DNA of 64,000 nucleotides from Zonotrichia leucophrys gambelii (GCF_028769735.1 NC_088171.1:73611216-73675215); one strand, 5' to 3'. Positions 38,700 through 51,340 are shown, counted from the stretch's first letter. Notes: generated by a model not told the origin, from the sequence alone. Translations and numbers: made by a program.

Positions 38700-39770
38700 T
38701 TCAGAAATTGAGAGGCACATAGATTCACAGTGGGAGGCAGGAGGCCAATATGGATCCAGACAAAGGGATATCATGTTCAGGCCCCTCTCATGGCTGTCCC
38801 AGAAAACCCTGAGCTCCCAATTTGCAGATGTGAAACTGATCAAGAGTCAAGCATGAAGGGTCCTGCTAGCTGAAGGGGTGATGCTTCCTGGGTGAATGGG
38901 ACATATACAGAGATTGCATAGGACACAGTATGGGATAACAGGAGATGGAACAAAAGGCAGGGAAAGGGATGGGTTTAGGCAATTTGGGAAGGAAAAAGTG
39001 TGTGGAAAATAGAGGGATAAGGAATAAAAGGGCTGGTTGCTTGAAAATAAATAATGTATGATCACTTTTAGCCACATCCTGCACTGGAGCAGTTTAATCT
39101 TGTCACACTTCTTCTTGACTTTCTTTTTAATTCTCTTCCTGTGCACATGGGTGTACTGGAGGGTCTGAGTGCAGTAATTGTGCAATTGGCTGGAGGTCTG
39201 TAATGTCAGCAACTGCATCTGTAATGTCAGCATCTCGAGAGACTAGAATGAGAAATTTCTAGCACCAAAAACTGGAGATTCCCGGGGCATAGACACCTGT
39301 GTGCCCACAGCACCAGCAAGTGGAACGACAGAAAGACTGGGTGCCACCATCTGGACTGGGAACACAGGTTGATTGGCTTACATGCCAGCTGAAGATGGAG
39401 TGAGATCAATTGCCAGCCATGGGGATGGGACCAGCTGCAGAGCCCCACAAGCCCATGTTGCCAGGAACTGCAGCACGTGGAAGTTCTAGCAAGAAATAAA
39501 ATGGACCAGCTGGCAGGTATGTGATTCAGCCTAGGGGCCAAGGAGGGACAAGTGTCTTTCCAGTTAGGAGCTTGTCCAATCCATGGAGTTAACCACAGCC
39601 CTGTATGTATGCATACATGTGGTCTACACGTGTATTCTTCCTGTGTGCCTGCTGGGAATATATTTTCGATGTTACTGCTGGTTGGGCCTGGGACATGGAG
39701 CTGTGTAGCAGTTTTACGTCACTTGGTTTGTGAGATTCAGGACAACATATTTTCCCTGGACATCTTCAAA
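38700..39770 (+). mobile_element. Probable old avian interspersed repeat, class uncertain (LTR-like)
   Basis: This stretch is more GC-rich than its flanks and contains blocks that I recall from dispersed avian repeats, especially ctgtatgtatgcatacatgt (39601-39620) followed by gcctgctgggaatatatttt (39647-39666), with a ttttccctggacat block near the right end (39749-39762). Possible regulatory words are a TATA-like aataaaagggc at 39023 and a polyadenylation-like aataaaatgg at 39496. A 21-bp tandem repeat (tctgtaatgtcagcaactgc and tctgtaatgtcagcatctcg) lies at 39198-39238. Neither end can be placed exactly and no target-site duplication was found. It could be an old LTR, part of an ERV, or an unrelated repeat. 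The open frames in it are not credible proteins. Confidence 0.45.
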
Positions 39771-40524
39771 TGATGATTCAGCTAGAATCGTCTGAAGAGT
39801 GCTCCATTCTCTGGAGAACAGAAGGGAAACAAAAGACAAGATAGTTTTGAAAATTATGTCCAGCATTCCCTCTTCTCTTTTTCTTGTTACTAATTTTTAA
39901 AAATACCAAGCTACATTTCAGCACTGTCTAGGAGAATCATAAAAAAACCCATATTACATCTTTCAGATTGGCTTTAGGGTAGAACTGTTTCTTCCTAACC
40001 CTATTTGAACATACCAAACAAAATGTTTACCATAAGTCAAATTTTAATTTGGGAAAAAAAAATACCAACCACAAACAAGCAATTGCATCTATGTTTTTGT
40101 AATGCAGATATTTACCTTTTTTGGGGGAGAAAGAAACAAAACAGCAGAATCAGAGATCATCTTCATCTAAAGACATCATGTTATTAAAGAAAGATTGTTG
40201 ACAATATTTTTGTTTCAGGACCACTTGCTCAGCCACAGTGAATCACCCAATAAGGTATTAAAAGCTAGTCTGCAGGGAAAGATGATTCACATATACATAG
40301 ATGTTTTCCAAACCTTTATTTTAAAATTATTTTAAATATCACAGTGATTATTGATATGTGCATTTTAATATTTTTATGATCTTTCAGGGTGAGAACCTAA
40401 AAAAGTTACCTTTATAATGCAAAACAAATGATTTCATAGGAAAAAAAATCAATGTATCTTGCAGAACAAGGACCAAAGAATCTACTGTAATGTACCCTGC
40501 TGAATTTATCAGTAAACTTGTAGC
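39771..40524. other. Gene-free interval, nothing recognised
   Basis: AT-rich DNA in which no gene or repeat family was identified. Open frames are no longer than 60 codons. Confidence 0.5.
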
Positions 40525-41525
40525 ATCACAGAATCATTGAATTTGGAGGGTACCTAGGAAGTTGCCTAGTCCAGCCCCCCCAGATCAAGGCAGGGGTAGT
40601 CAGAACATGTTAAAATGTCTTCATATATCTCCAAGGATGGCGACTCTCCAGGCAACTTGGTCCAGCGATTGGACGCCTAGTAGTAAAAAAGTGCTTTTCT
40701 TATGCCTAAAAGGAATTTCCCATGTTTCCATTTGTGCTCCATTGCCTCTCATCTTTCAACTGTGCACCACTGAGAAGATGTCATCTCCATTTTACTCTCC
40801 CCACCACATATACAAATAGATAAAATCTCATAAGAGGGTGGTCTTTACTCTCTTATCTATATTCCTAATGAAGATGTTAAATGGTAGTGGCCTCACTATT
40901 GATCCCTGGGGAACACCACTAGTTCATGACTGGCCTCTCAACTGAACTTCATAACAGTGATCAAATCCTTCACTCAGTTTTCATTTTACCTCACTGCTGT
41001 ACTTCATCAGTTTTAGAATAGGATAGTGTGAGAGAGACACTTTACTAAAGTAAAGATAAATGGCATCCACCGTTCTCTTCTTGTCCAGCAAACAAGTAAT
41101 TTTTATAATTTCTGCATTTGGTAGAAGGTCATTAGGTTAGTCAGACACAATTTCTGCTTTTTTGGTCAGACACAATTTCTGTAAGCTGACAACTTCCAAT
41201 CACCCTCTTGACATGTTTATTGGTTATTTGGTTTTTTCCACATCCTTTGTCTTCAACTCCCCTGACTTACTTAAAAATGTGTCTGCACTTTCCCTTGTTT
41301 TTTTTTTCTGTCACATGTAAAATCTCTTTTTGTTGTCCTTCATGTTCCTTGACATATTTACCTGCGGATGGGCTTTGGCTTTCCTAACCTCATCTCTGAT
41401 AGCATCTATACAATTCCTCATTTTTGTCCGGATCCTTCTTCCATCTCTCCTATTATCTCATCTGAAGTTTATGTTTTGTCAGAAGCATCCATGTCGGCTT
41501 CCTGACACTATTTCTCTATTATAAA
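40525..41525 (-). mobile_element. Old CR1 LINE fragment, minus strand, with internal deletions
   Basis: The plus strand is the reverse complement of an old CR1 copy. The 3' end is at the left (gcatcacagaatcattgaat, 40523-40542). Then come the aaggatggcgactctccagg block (40633-40652), the tgtttccatttgtgctccat block (40723-40742), the atgaagatgttaaatggtag block with ccctggggaacaccactag (40868-40922), and further into ORF2 the aaaatctctttttgttgtcc block (41319-41338) and ggctttcctaacctcatctc (41377-41396). The distance between these blocks is much shorter than in a full CR1, so one or more internal deletions have occurred, one probably between about 40770 and 40860. ORF2 is destroyed. A 17-base segment is duplicated inside it (see 41140-41181). 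Confidence 0.82.
41140..41181. repeat. Short direct duplication inside CR1
   Basis: The 17 bases gtcagacacaatttctg occur at 41140-41156 and again at 41165-41181, a 25-bp period. It is a small post-insertion tandem duplication within the old CR1 fragment. Confidence 0.85.
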
Positions 41526-43279
41526 TTACTACCTTCTAAAATACTAAATGCAAACTGGAAAAAGGGAAAAAGAAAACATAAAATTCATTCTATAATTCCT
41601 GCTAGTTAAGGCAGACACAGAAGACTTGCATATCAGCTATCATGCATGAAGATGAATTACATGTAAAAAAAGAAGCATTTACTCTCTTTGTAAAACAGAA
41701 TTGCATCTGATAAATTGCTGTTCTTGGCCCAAATTCTCAGCTGATATTTATTTACTCAGCTCCACTGAAGACAAAGCAACTACTCTCATTTATACCTGCT
41801 GAAAATAGAGATCATTACCATCTCTTCTACTCATTAAGTTTGAATGTTAATGATTTGTTCCCTGTTAAGAAATTAAGCATCTCTAGACACTCTAAATTCT
41901 TATCAGGTATACTCAAAAGTATAGTTATCATGTTTGTTTACCAATTTCTGCCTCAGAAAAGCAATTTGCTGAAAGATTCTTCCTCTCTTCAATGGGAGTA
42001 GGTGAAGAACTCATGAGACCAGGACAATTACTGCCCACATCCCTATACCCACACAGTGGGTAACCTAAAGTAGAAAAGTTTCTGTGTCACAGTAAATGCT
42101 TGCTGGACTAAATCATATTATTTCACTGAAATTTTGAGCAGAGAAAGACAACGTAATGAAAATTGGTACTTGATATTGCTCCAGTATTTAAAAAAAAAAG
42201 AATTTTAGTCCATAGCAATGAGAAAAATCAAATTTCTTAAAAAAGATATAAGAGGATATCATTGTGTCAACACAAACTAGACAAAAGCAAATGAATTAGC
42301 TATCAAATTCTCATGGGCTTTAAATATTTTCAGTGTCTGGTTAAAGATAATTTCTTACAGCTATGCATCATAGTAATTAAAGTGAAGTGTTTTTTAATAA
42401 ATAAATTTTGTTTAGGAAATATTACTCTCTCAAAGTTTCTCAACTAAAAATGCCTTTTTTGCATGGGTGCTCATTACAACTCCCAAAGTTCTATTTCTTT
42501 TTTTTTAAGTCAGACAATGAACAATCAACTAAAAATACTTTTGCTGAGGTTTGAAAGCACAAAACAAAATGGAAACTGTCAATAAAAGTTAGTTGCAAAT
42601 AGTTAAACCAATCTGAAAAGTCTGAGTGACAGACAAGGGAATAAAGTATTGCCTCTCAAGGATGAACAAGATTAACATAAAGACCAAGTGATAGACAGAT
42701 CCCATCAAGACCAAATCTGGAAAAAACCTTCCAAATACCAAGAATATGGTGAATGCACAGCTCAAAAGTTCTTATGAATCTTTGTAAACATGTAAGTGCT
42801 ACACTGGATTTTGAAGGATGAGGCTTTATTTATTACAGAGAGCTGATACTACTAACTTAGAAAAAGACTGAAGAAGGTAACTTCCAGTTCTTTAAAGATT
42901 ACTATTTAGTGCAAGACTAAAATTGTAAGAATGTGAGTTAACTACACTATATCAATGTGTTTATTAAAAATAAATAACTGACCCAACCTTAAAATGCTAG
43001 ATAAAATATTCAGAAACATTTCATGTTTATCCTACTTATTGGGAACACAAAGGATTAAAGAGTACTGGAAAGGAACAATTATAATGTCTACATTTGAAAA
43101 GGTAAAAGAAGCAGGCATCCTTCTTTTAAATTTAGTTAAGATTACTGGAAAAATATTAAATTATCAATAAATGACTGAAAAAATTAAATTAATAATAAAT
43201 GCCTGAAAATTGTCAACAAATGTCAATAAAATTTGGATGCATTAAAGTCAAATAGCATTCAATTTTTCATATGGCATGT
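41526..43279. other. Gene-free interval, nothing recognised
   Basis: AT-rich sequence without a recognised gene or element. Open frames are very short. Confidence 0.5.
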
Positions 43280-44312
43280 TAAAAGACCTGTTCAAAAATA
43301 ATTACGAGGAGACTGTAGATATGATTTTATGTAGAAACCATTTCACATAACCTTCTCATATTCAAATTAAGAAATACAGTATGGATAAAACATTTATGTT
43401 TTATGACCTGTAGCTCCTTTTTATAATGCAATTCCTCAAGGGATCTATCTTGACTCTAGTTGTGTGGGGTGTGTCAATTAATGATTTGGCTCGTGAAACA
43501 AACACTACATACATGAAATATGCAGTTGATGAAAAAAAGTTGTGGTTGTTTGCAGGCATGCTAACAGATGAAGATCTGAATCCATAATCTCTTAACACTT
43601 CTTTTTTTCCCCCGAAAAAAATTGTCTTAGAGGAAAGTAAAGAGAATGAGTTGATAAAGACAAGGCAAGGTTTTACACATAAGTAGAAATATTTTTCTAA
43701 AAACCAAATAACAGTTGTTCAGAAAAGGTTCAGAAAAGGACTTTGAGTTTATAGTGGATCATGAAATCACACGCTACTTAACTATGTCATGATGCTCCTC
43801 TAAAGGCAAACCATGCTAACATGTATAGGCAGAAAATCCTGCCTGAAAGACATGAAATTGCTCTCCCTGCTTTCTCCGGTGCTGATAAGGCACCAGCTGT
43901 AACTCAGTGTTCAGTTTGTGCCCTGATTGTCTGGAATGATGGGGACTGACAGGGGAGAGCTCAGGGAGATCAATATGAACTTCACAAAGATGTATGAATG
44001 AGTTTCTTTAGCCAAAAAAAAGGGAAGATCAGAATGTTTATGATTACAGACACAAATACTGTTGTGCTGAAGAAGGAGGGAGCAATATTTCCTTTGGGTC
44101 TTTGATGAATAGAACCTAATGAACTGAAACTATAGAAAATAATCTGGTTAGATATTAAAACAAAATTTGAAGACGAGTGTGACAGATTGTCTGGGAATAT
44201 GGTAGAGCTCCATCTTTGAAGGTTTTAAAAAAGTAACCCTGCAAAGGATTGACCCAAATTCTTTTCAAACAATTCTTTCCTTCTAGACCTATTTTCAGTA
44301 TATTCTGTGAAT
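43280..44312 (+). mobile_element. Ancient CR1-type LINE fragment with reverse-transcriptase remnant, plus strand
   Basis: A heavily decayed plus-strand copy recognisable only by the order of its blocks. attcctcaaggga at 43431-43443 is the IPQG motif region. tcaattaatgatttggct (43474-43491, in another frame) encodes the S-I-N-D-L part. tatgcagttgat at 43519-43530 is the YADD catalytic box, now YAVD. Next come the aaaaggactttgagtttata block (43734-43753), a stretch matching the TLYSALVRPHLEYCVQFW region (about 43850-43930), a gggaagatcagaatgtttat block near 44021, and the 3' part, ending near 44312 in a degenerate ttctagacctattttcagta tail before tattctgtgaa. Frameshifts and stops are numerous. 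It is probably one of the oldest insertions in this window. Confidence 0.72.
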
Positions 44313-44829
44313 GCTGTGAAACATTGTCTATTGAGAGAAACACTGGAATATCAAGCAGAAAGAATGAGCTGCTATGATAACTGTAAGAAAAAAAAATGGG
44401 ACTTAAAATCATTCACAAACTCTTGGATTTGGGGACTAATAGGAAAACCTTCAGTTACAATCTAGAAGTTCACTATCTGGAAATTAAAAGATTAAAAACA
44501 CTGTGTATATTTGTAATCTTACAAGGGTCTTCCATCATCAGTTTTTATTTTGAAGAAAAATGCTGTGTTTTGCTATACATGAAAAGGTATTTTCAGTACT
44601 ATAAAGGCCCTTATGAAAGGTCCTTGAGACAGGCTCCTCCTCTAGAGAATTGTATGTGGAATCTCTTGATCATCTTTAATACAAGAAATATTAAATTTTT
44701 ACTTTGACACAAGCATAGAGCAAGTACGAAGACAGCTAAGTAAAAATTTTTATTACTCCATGGTCCAAAAGTAGCTATCCTGTACAGTATTTGCCAGACT
44801 AAGAGCTGAGAACTATAATAAGGAGATTG
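44313..44829. other. Gene-free interval, nothing recognised
   Basis: A 103-codon plus-strand frame at 44396-44707 has no recognisable domain and no splice-site context. I treat it as chance. Confidence 0.5.
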
Positions 44830-44932
44830 AGGATCATAGAATGATTTGAATTAGAAAGGACCTTGAAGATCAGCTAGTTCCAATTACATTGCCATGGCAG
44901 GGGACACTTCCATAGACCAGGCTGCTCAAATG
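44830..44932 (-). mobile_element. CR1 LINE 3' end, minus strand
   Basis: The plus strand reads ggatcatagaatgatttgaa, then ttagaaaggaccttgaagat and cagctagttccaa, followed by a ccatggcaggggacacttcc block. This is the reverse complement of about the last 100 bp of a CR1 element. It ends in an A-rich run at 44933-44945. It is severely 5'-truncated and has no coding capacity. Confidence 0.85.
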
Positions 44933-46924
44933 AAAAAAAAAGAGAGTTAAAATTTTACATTATATTCAAGAAAAAACAGAGATTAGATCATCAACAAACT
45001 TATGTTAGAAATTTTATGAAGAAGTTTTTGTTTGATAGATTTACAAAAACAATCAAAAAACTCTACTGCCAATCAGAGAGGCAAAAATCCTGTCAATATA
45101 ATTTGATGTGCTTCTGAGAGACAGCTGTTGAGAATAATAATTTTACTGAAGTTATAATACATTTTTCAGCTATACCTAGGCATGAGCAATTCATAGTTCC
45201 TGTCTACTCAAGGATATGCATCCATAAAAATGTAAAGTAGACCTTCTCTAGAATAAAGGAAGTGTAAAATCATTTAATAATCCCTATTTAGGCACACACA
45301 CTTTCCTGTTTTAACTTACCGTGACTATTCACGGGTGTCATTTGATTCCTATAGCTTTGATGACAACCTTGTTAATCAAGCAATGATATTAACCAAGTTG
45401 TCTTAATCTTTTCCAGCTCTCTATCTCTTTCCTTTTTGGTTGTCCGCTAACACTGTTTAGATGTCTTCTCACTCATTTTTTACCTACAAATTTCAACAGT
45501 TTTCTCCCTAATTCATCCGTCCCTCACTAGCATACTTCAAATTATTTTTGATGCAACTGTCCTAAAGTAATTGCTTTTTGCAAAAAATCTCGATGGAAAT
45601 AGTACGGAAGTAGATTATTTAGAGAAAAGAGTTGAATTACAGGCCTTCAGTGTGGCATTAATGGCTAGCAAATTCCTATTTCTTTTCCATGTTCCACTGA
45701 TGGGAAGGATTACAAGACCTCTTTTTTTTCTGTTATCCAAGTGGCATACACATACACTGATGTCTAACTAAACCAACAGACAGGAAACTTGTGATCATTT
45801 TCTATACTACCGCTACTATATTTTTTTCACTTTAAAATAGTCTCAGGGGAAAGTTTTAGCTGTTCTGCTAAATCAATTCAAGCCATCTTTCAGTCAAAAT
45901 AGGATGATTAGATTTGGAATTTTTTAATAAGAATAATACATAGCTAGTCTTCATTATTTCTGGGAATTTCTTCTAGTACTTTGAAAAAATATCTGGAAGT
46001 AGAGCTCTACATTATAAATGTGCTTCATCTGAACCAATATGAAAACAGTATTTTAAAATTTCACACTGTGTCTCATAAGTCACTCAGAGAAAATATTTTT
46101 GTACTTTCACACCTTCACTATGAATAATGTAAAGAGCCAATTAATAGAAAATGCTCTGAATTATGAATTAGGACCAAATTAAAAATGCAAAATTACAGAA
46201 AACAATGACTGCTTGTTTTAAATTCTCCTTCCACACAGGTAACCATTCTTAACTACATCTGCTACCCACAGTTGACTTATATCTTTATCTATTCCTATGG
46301 CTAATGAGGAACAAATTACTTATTACTCAAGAATGACACTAACTACCTACTCTTGCACAGAAAAAGAATATTACAATTTACATGTAAATGAGATTTGAAA
46401 TGTTAATGAACAGAGACAGTATTCTAATTATCCATAAAACTACTAATTACTTCAGAATCATACTCTATGTTTGCCCAGCAACATTAATGAAGAACAGCTC
46501 TGGATTTCTAGAATAATTCCCAATAACAGGGGTCAAGAATGGGCAAACAATGCCAATATGTATTTAATATAATTTAATAGTAGGAAGATGGTTGAATGCT
46601 GTACACATACAAAAATATCTTAAGAAATCCCCTCAAAAACATTTGATATTTTCTTTAAGTTTATGTAGAACATTAGATTTAAGATGCGTCTTTCATATTG
46701 ATCTGAGTCACTTGGGCCCAGATGGACATGGAATCTTGGTCTCTATCTCCCTTTGCAATGCTTATTTCCCTTTGCCTGTTTTTGGCTATTGTTGTTGTTA
46801 TTTTATTGTTGTTACTGTTGGGTTTTTGATTTGTTTTCTTTGTTTTTTGGGTTTTTTTCCCATAACTGTCATTTAAACATTCTAGAGCACAATGGCAAAG
46901 AAATTCACAGGAATATTTTCTGTG
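44933..46924. other. Gene-free interval, nothing recognised
   Basis: No gene or element was recognised. The two overlapping frames at 46592-46938 run through a TTG/TTT-rich stretch (46790-46860) and look like low-complexity translation. Confidence 0.5.
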
Positions 46925-47118
46925 AATATAATATATAATATAATATAATATATATATAATATATAATATATAATATATAATATATAATATATAATATATA
47001 ATATATAATTAATATATTATATATTATATATTGTATATTATATATTATATATTATATACAATACACAATATACAATATTTATATATAATATATAATTTTA
47101 TATAATAATATTATTATG
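46925..47118. repeat. A/T-only satellite-like tract with 43-bp near-perfect inverted repeat
   Basis: Nearly 200 bp of almost pure A and T. Left of centre the unit is ataat-like with a 7-bp period (atataat); right of centre it is the reverse complement (attatat). The arms 46967-47009 and 47016-47058 pair at 42 of 43 positions (the single mismatch is 46992 with 47033), with a six-base spacer at 47010-47015. Such AT-only palindromes can extrude as cruciforms and are often length-variable and under-represented in short-read assemblies. No gene is present. Confidence 0.9.
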
Positions 47119-50100
47119 TAAAAAACCACAATATAAATGTGGGGTTTTCTCATCTTAAAAGGTCAAAATAACTGTTTGGTTTTTTTTCTTTTCAGACCAG
47201 TCATACTGATTTTATTGCATTCCTATCTCTATGTCAGGAGAAAACAAGAGCCATTTATTAATTATTTCTGATGGAGGAAAGCATTTTCTTTACTTAACAA
47301 ACTCAGGAAAGGAAGTTGGTTCAGAAATATCATACAATATGAAACATTCTTAAAACAATTGTCCCAAGAGTTTTTAAACTTTTACTAATTTATTCCAACT
47401 TTTCTATGCACACACAGATTCCAGATATCATTAAAGGTTTGAGAAATTAACAAGAAAAATTAAATATTCAGAAGGATATAATTGAAATAATTCAGTAAAC
47501 ATTGTAGCAGATGCAACAGAATGACATCTCAAAGTCTACATGATGGTTCAAAAACCTAATACCTTAATTTTCATTAGTGTGGAAGCACAAAGTTGTGACA
47601 AAGGTATCAAAGTCCAAAGAGATTTAATATTTTCATTATAGAACATTACTGAACGTTAAAGCATTCATTAATATATTTTAGCATATATTTTTGATATTTA
47701 AATAATATAAAGTGTACATACATTAATTTGAGTCACTTTCTGTTCTGATACTGGAGTGATCTTCCCAACTTTGACACTTCTTTTTGGAGATACACATATG
47801 TGTTTTCATACTGTTCTTCCACTAACTTAACAATCTGCTCAGAAATTCCAGTTCCCTTTTTTGTTGCACCTCTTGCTCATTTGCAGTCTATTCCTTGTTT
47901 CAAACTCAGCAACAATTTCTGATAACTGGAAACATTTTTTTTTCACCAAAGAAGGTCTTAAGAACATTGGGATGAGTCATTGATACTGAATTATGCATAG
48001 ATTTAAACTCTCATGTGAGTCTATTTTTTAATCATTATTGCTATTACTGTCTTCTATTTCTCTTAGTACCAAGTTAAATAAAGAAATAAGACAAGAAGAT
48101 AAGGAGCTCCCAAGATTAATTTCTAAGAAGGTTAAAAGTTCAGCAGTCTCCAGGTAGACTAGGTCAATATCAATTCCACTTGCAGTATCCAGCAAATGAG
48201 ATTTAAGAGAGGGTAGCAGAGCTACTAATGATTAAAAATTAGAATAACAGTCACAGATTAACTGCTAATTACTCACAACATTTGGCTCAAATATTTTGCA
48301 TTGAATAGAGACAGATGAGAGTTCTCTCATGCCAAAATAAGAGGGCATACTGTCAGAAGGATTTCAAACATTACAGTAAAAGTCAAAATTTTGGGGGGAC
48401 TCTTTAACTGACTATCTATTCTAAGCGGAAATTTCCCATCAGCTGCAGCTCACAAAATTAGCATAAAAATTAAAATCCCTTTCTGTCCTTCATATTTCTG
48501 TAGACAACATCTTTTGTGCAAAAAATGAGCACTCTGTTCAACTCTGGGTTATAACATGAACTAGGCAACTACATATGCCAGAGCAGATAAAGGGCCAGGT
48601 CTCCTGTATCATAGTCCGGATAATATTTTTTTTTTCCCCAGTCTGAGTGAAAAGCTTCTGTAAAAATTCAGAAACCTTGCAAAAACTGGTGATTTGGGAT
48701 TTTAAAGTAAACATACATTAATCAGGAATATCTTGAAACAGATTCCACAAACTGAACTTTTAACACACCTGAACCAAACAAGCTAGGCATTCATGTTCAC
48801 ATTGGGTTAATAAACAATTATTGTACAACTGAATGAAAAAAGATGGAATACTTTCCATTTAATATTTTAGGATGCACTTTTAAAGTAAAAGGCATAGGAA
48901 ACAGCGTAGCCAAAGGCCAACTCTTGTTTTCAATGCAAATCTAATGCAAAATATTCTGTGGAAGGAGCACTTGTTGCTGAAGTTTAGACACAAACCTTGT
49001 TGCAGTAGCTGCTCCTAAGCATACACACACAACCTATTTGCATGTTATAAATAGAATAAAATCTATTAGTTCTCTTGTTGCATGTGGCTTTTTTCCCTTT
49101 TTTTTTTTTATTTCACTATTAGGCCTTCTTTGTACCTCCACTTCATCTCTCTTTAATTTTTATGTTTTAATCAGGATAACTTTAATCTTAGAGAGAAAAA
49201 AAAAAAATTAGGAACTAAGATGTATTTATCTGGCTTCTTTATTTTGTCTCTGAAAATTCCCTTCTAGTGAAATACCATATTCTGGTTGAACTGTATTCTG
49301 GTTTTAGAGTATCTCCATATCTGGCTTTCCATGCATAATTCATAACCATTTCGTTATTATTTTTGTTATTGTAAACTTTTCAAAGTTGTCTCCTCTTCCT
49401 GAACTCTGAATTGTTGTAAACAGATGGCACTAGGCATAAAACAGATTATTTTTTCTTCAACTTTCAAAAGCTATGAAATGTATTTGAAAAGATTTGATAT
49501 ATAACTTGAGTTCAGGATTTTATTTAGAGTAGGTACTTTTATGTCCAATATGTATGTGACCTGATCTATGTAAAAAATTGAATTGACAGGCACAGGAGAT
49601 TTGTATTTTATGTTTCCATCAAATTACACTGTACATACAATCACAGCAATCACTAGAAATGTTTCATATTGCAGCTCACATTTTTAAATTATGACTAAGT
49701 ATCTAGGTATCACCTTTCCATCCAAAATCTCTTTCCAGGATTTTTGGAAAACTAACACAACTTTTTAACTTCTTTCTTTATGAATGCTTACAATTAAATT
49801 TAAGAATTCTTTTTAAGGAGACCTGAAAGTATCACTCTTTCCTCTAGACTGTCCTTATAAAACTGAAACTGTTCAGCTAAATCAAGGCACAAAAACTCTC
49901 CAGCTAACAAGATGAAATGAAACTTTTAAGTCTCTCTCGGTGCCAAGTAAAAATTCTACAATCTTCAAAATGGCAATGTTTCACAATAATTACCTGTTGA
50001 TAGAAAGTAAATTCGCAGTATAGTCAATCATTCATTCATTCATTCATTCATCCTTGTCATCTCACTACAGGACAACAATAGTCCCATTTTTTGTGGCTTT

Positions 50101-50750
50101 CCCATGGCTACTTGCAAAATTGTCTATAAGAGCTTTCATTTCATATGAAAGAAGATTTCTAAGTTAACCTCATCCAAATATTACCCCAAATGAAATTTAG
50201 AGTTCAGGTAGAACTTCCACATACAAAAGAACAATCCTCAAGGAACATTGGTGCCAGTTTCTGTTTTTCATGGTGAATTTTAACTGAATGCATTATTTAG
50301 TACATATGTAACTCAGTGAAGAAAATGCAGACTTTTTATCTACAACAGCTATGGGCTTTACAAAGTATAATTTTTTAATGATGTGTGCAGCTCCAAGGTG
50401 GAAAGAAGCACAAAATAAACTGCTCTTTATACTTACTTTTAAAAATCTCTTTAAATTGTCTTTGATGACTAATAAAAGTCAGCATATCCAATGCTTTTCT
50501 AACCTTAGTTCTATAGAAAGTGTGGGAAGAACATTTGCTTGTTTTCAGCAAATGCATTCTCTTACCTAAATACTACATACCTGATAATAATCCCAAAACA
50601 TGGGTTGGAGTACTACCATTTGCATTAAAGCAGTTCGCTCTTTCTAGCTACCTGCCAGAACTGATTATATTTCAAAAGCCTTGCATAAAATATAATCACT
50701 TATCACAAAGTTTTAGGAGACTCTGTTGATGAAAATCTGATCATTTAAGA
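47119..50750. other. Gene-free interval, nothing recognised apart from a small microsatellite
   Basis: AT-rich DNA. Aside from the (CATT)n repeat at 50028-50052 and homopolymer runs (for example T runs at 48625-48636 and near 49099-49110), nothing was recognised. Confidence 0.5.
50028..50052. repeat. (CATT)n microsatellite
   Basis: Six consecutive CATT units are seen directly. A simple tetranucleotide repeat. Confidence 0.9.
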
Positions 50751-51322
50751 TGAACAGGGTCTGGCTGGTATGGAGTCAAATTTCTACATACCAGTCCACA
50801 TAGTGCCATGCTTTGGACCTGTGACTACACCACCCTCAATAATACACCAGTGCTTCAGACATTGCTGAGAAGCGCTTGCACATTGTCAAAGCTTTTTCTG
50901 TTTCCCACTCTGTCCACTCAGAGAGGAGGCTGAGGCTGAGCTGAGCTTGGGAGGGGACACAGACAGACTAATTTACCCAGACTGACGCACGTCATATTCC
51001 TTGTCATGTCATGCTCAGCAATAAAATATCAAGGAAAAGAGGAAGGAGAGATGGTGGTTATGATTTTTGTCTCCCCAAACTAGCTTTATGAGTGGCAAGA
51101 CCCTGCCTCCCAGATGGTGGCTGGGCATTTGCTAGCTGATGGAAAGTATTGAGTGAATTCCTGCTTTGCTTCGCTTAGCGTGTACAGATTTTACTTCATC
51201 TATAAATTGTCTTTTCCTTGATACATAGGCCTTCTTGAGGTCCTTATACATTCTGCCTATCCCACAAAAGAGAGGAAGGAGTGAAAAAGCCATGAAGGTT
51301 TAGCTGCTGGCTGTAGTAAATA
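50751..51322 (+). mobile_element. Old degenerate solo LTR of an avian endogenous retrovirus
   Basis: About 570 bp on the plus strand match, block by block, an avian ERV LTR that I know from many bird sequences: a start equivalent to tgttctggtttggctgggat (here tgaacagggtctggctggta); acattgctgagaagcgcttg (50858-50877); gcttgggaggggacacagac (50945-50964); gtcatgctcagcaataaaat (51009-51028), corresponding to the TATA region; gtgaattcctgctttgcttc (51153-51172); attgtcttttccttgatac (51207-51225), after the polyadenylation-signal region; and an end at ggtttagctgctggctgtag (51298-51317). No internal retroviral sequence is adjacent. No target-site duplication could be seen, and both ends carry substitutions, so this is a much older insertion than the LTR at 37195. 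It has no coding capacity. Confidence 0.82.
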
Positions 51323-51340
51323 TATTACAAGGCAAATATA

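Noticed and set aside
39227..39541. 104-codon minus-strand frame
   Set aside because: It lies within the putative old repeat, shows no domain, and its open length is explained by the higher GC content there.
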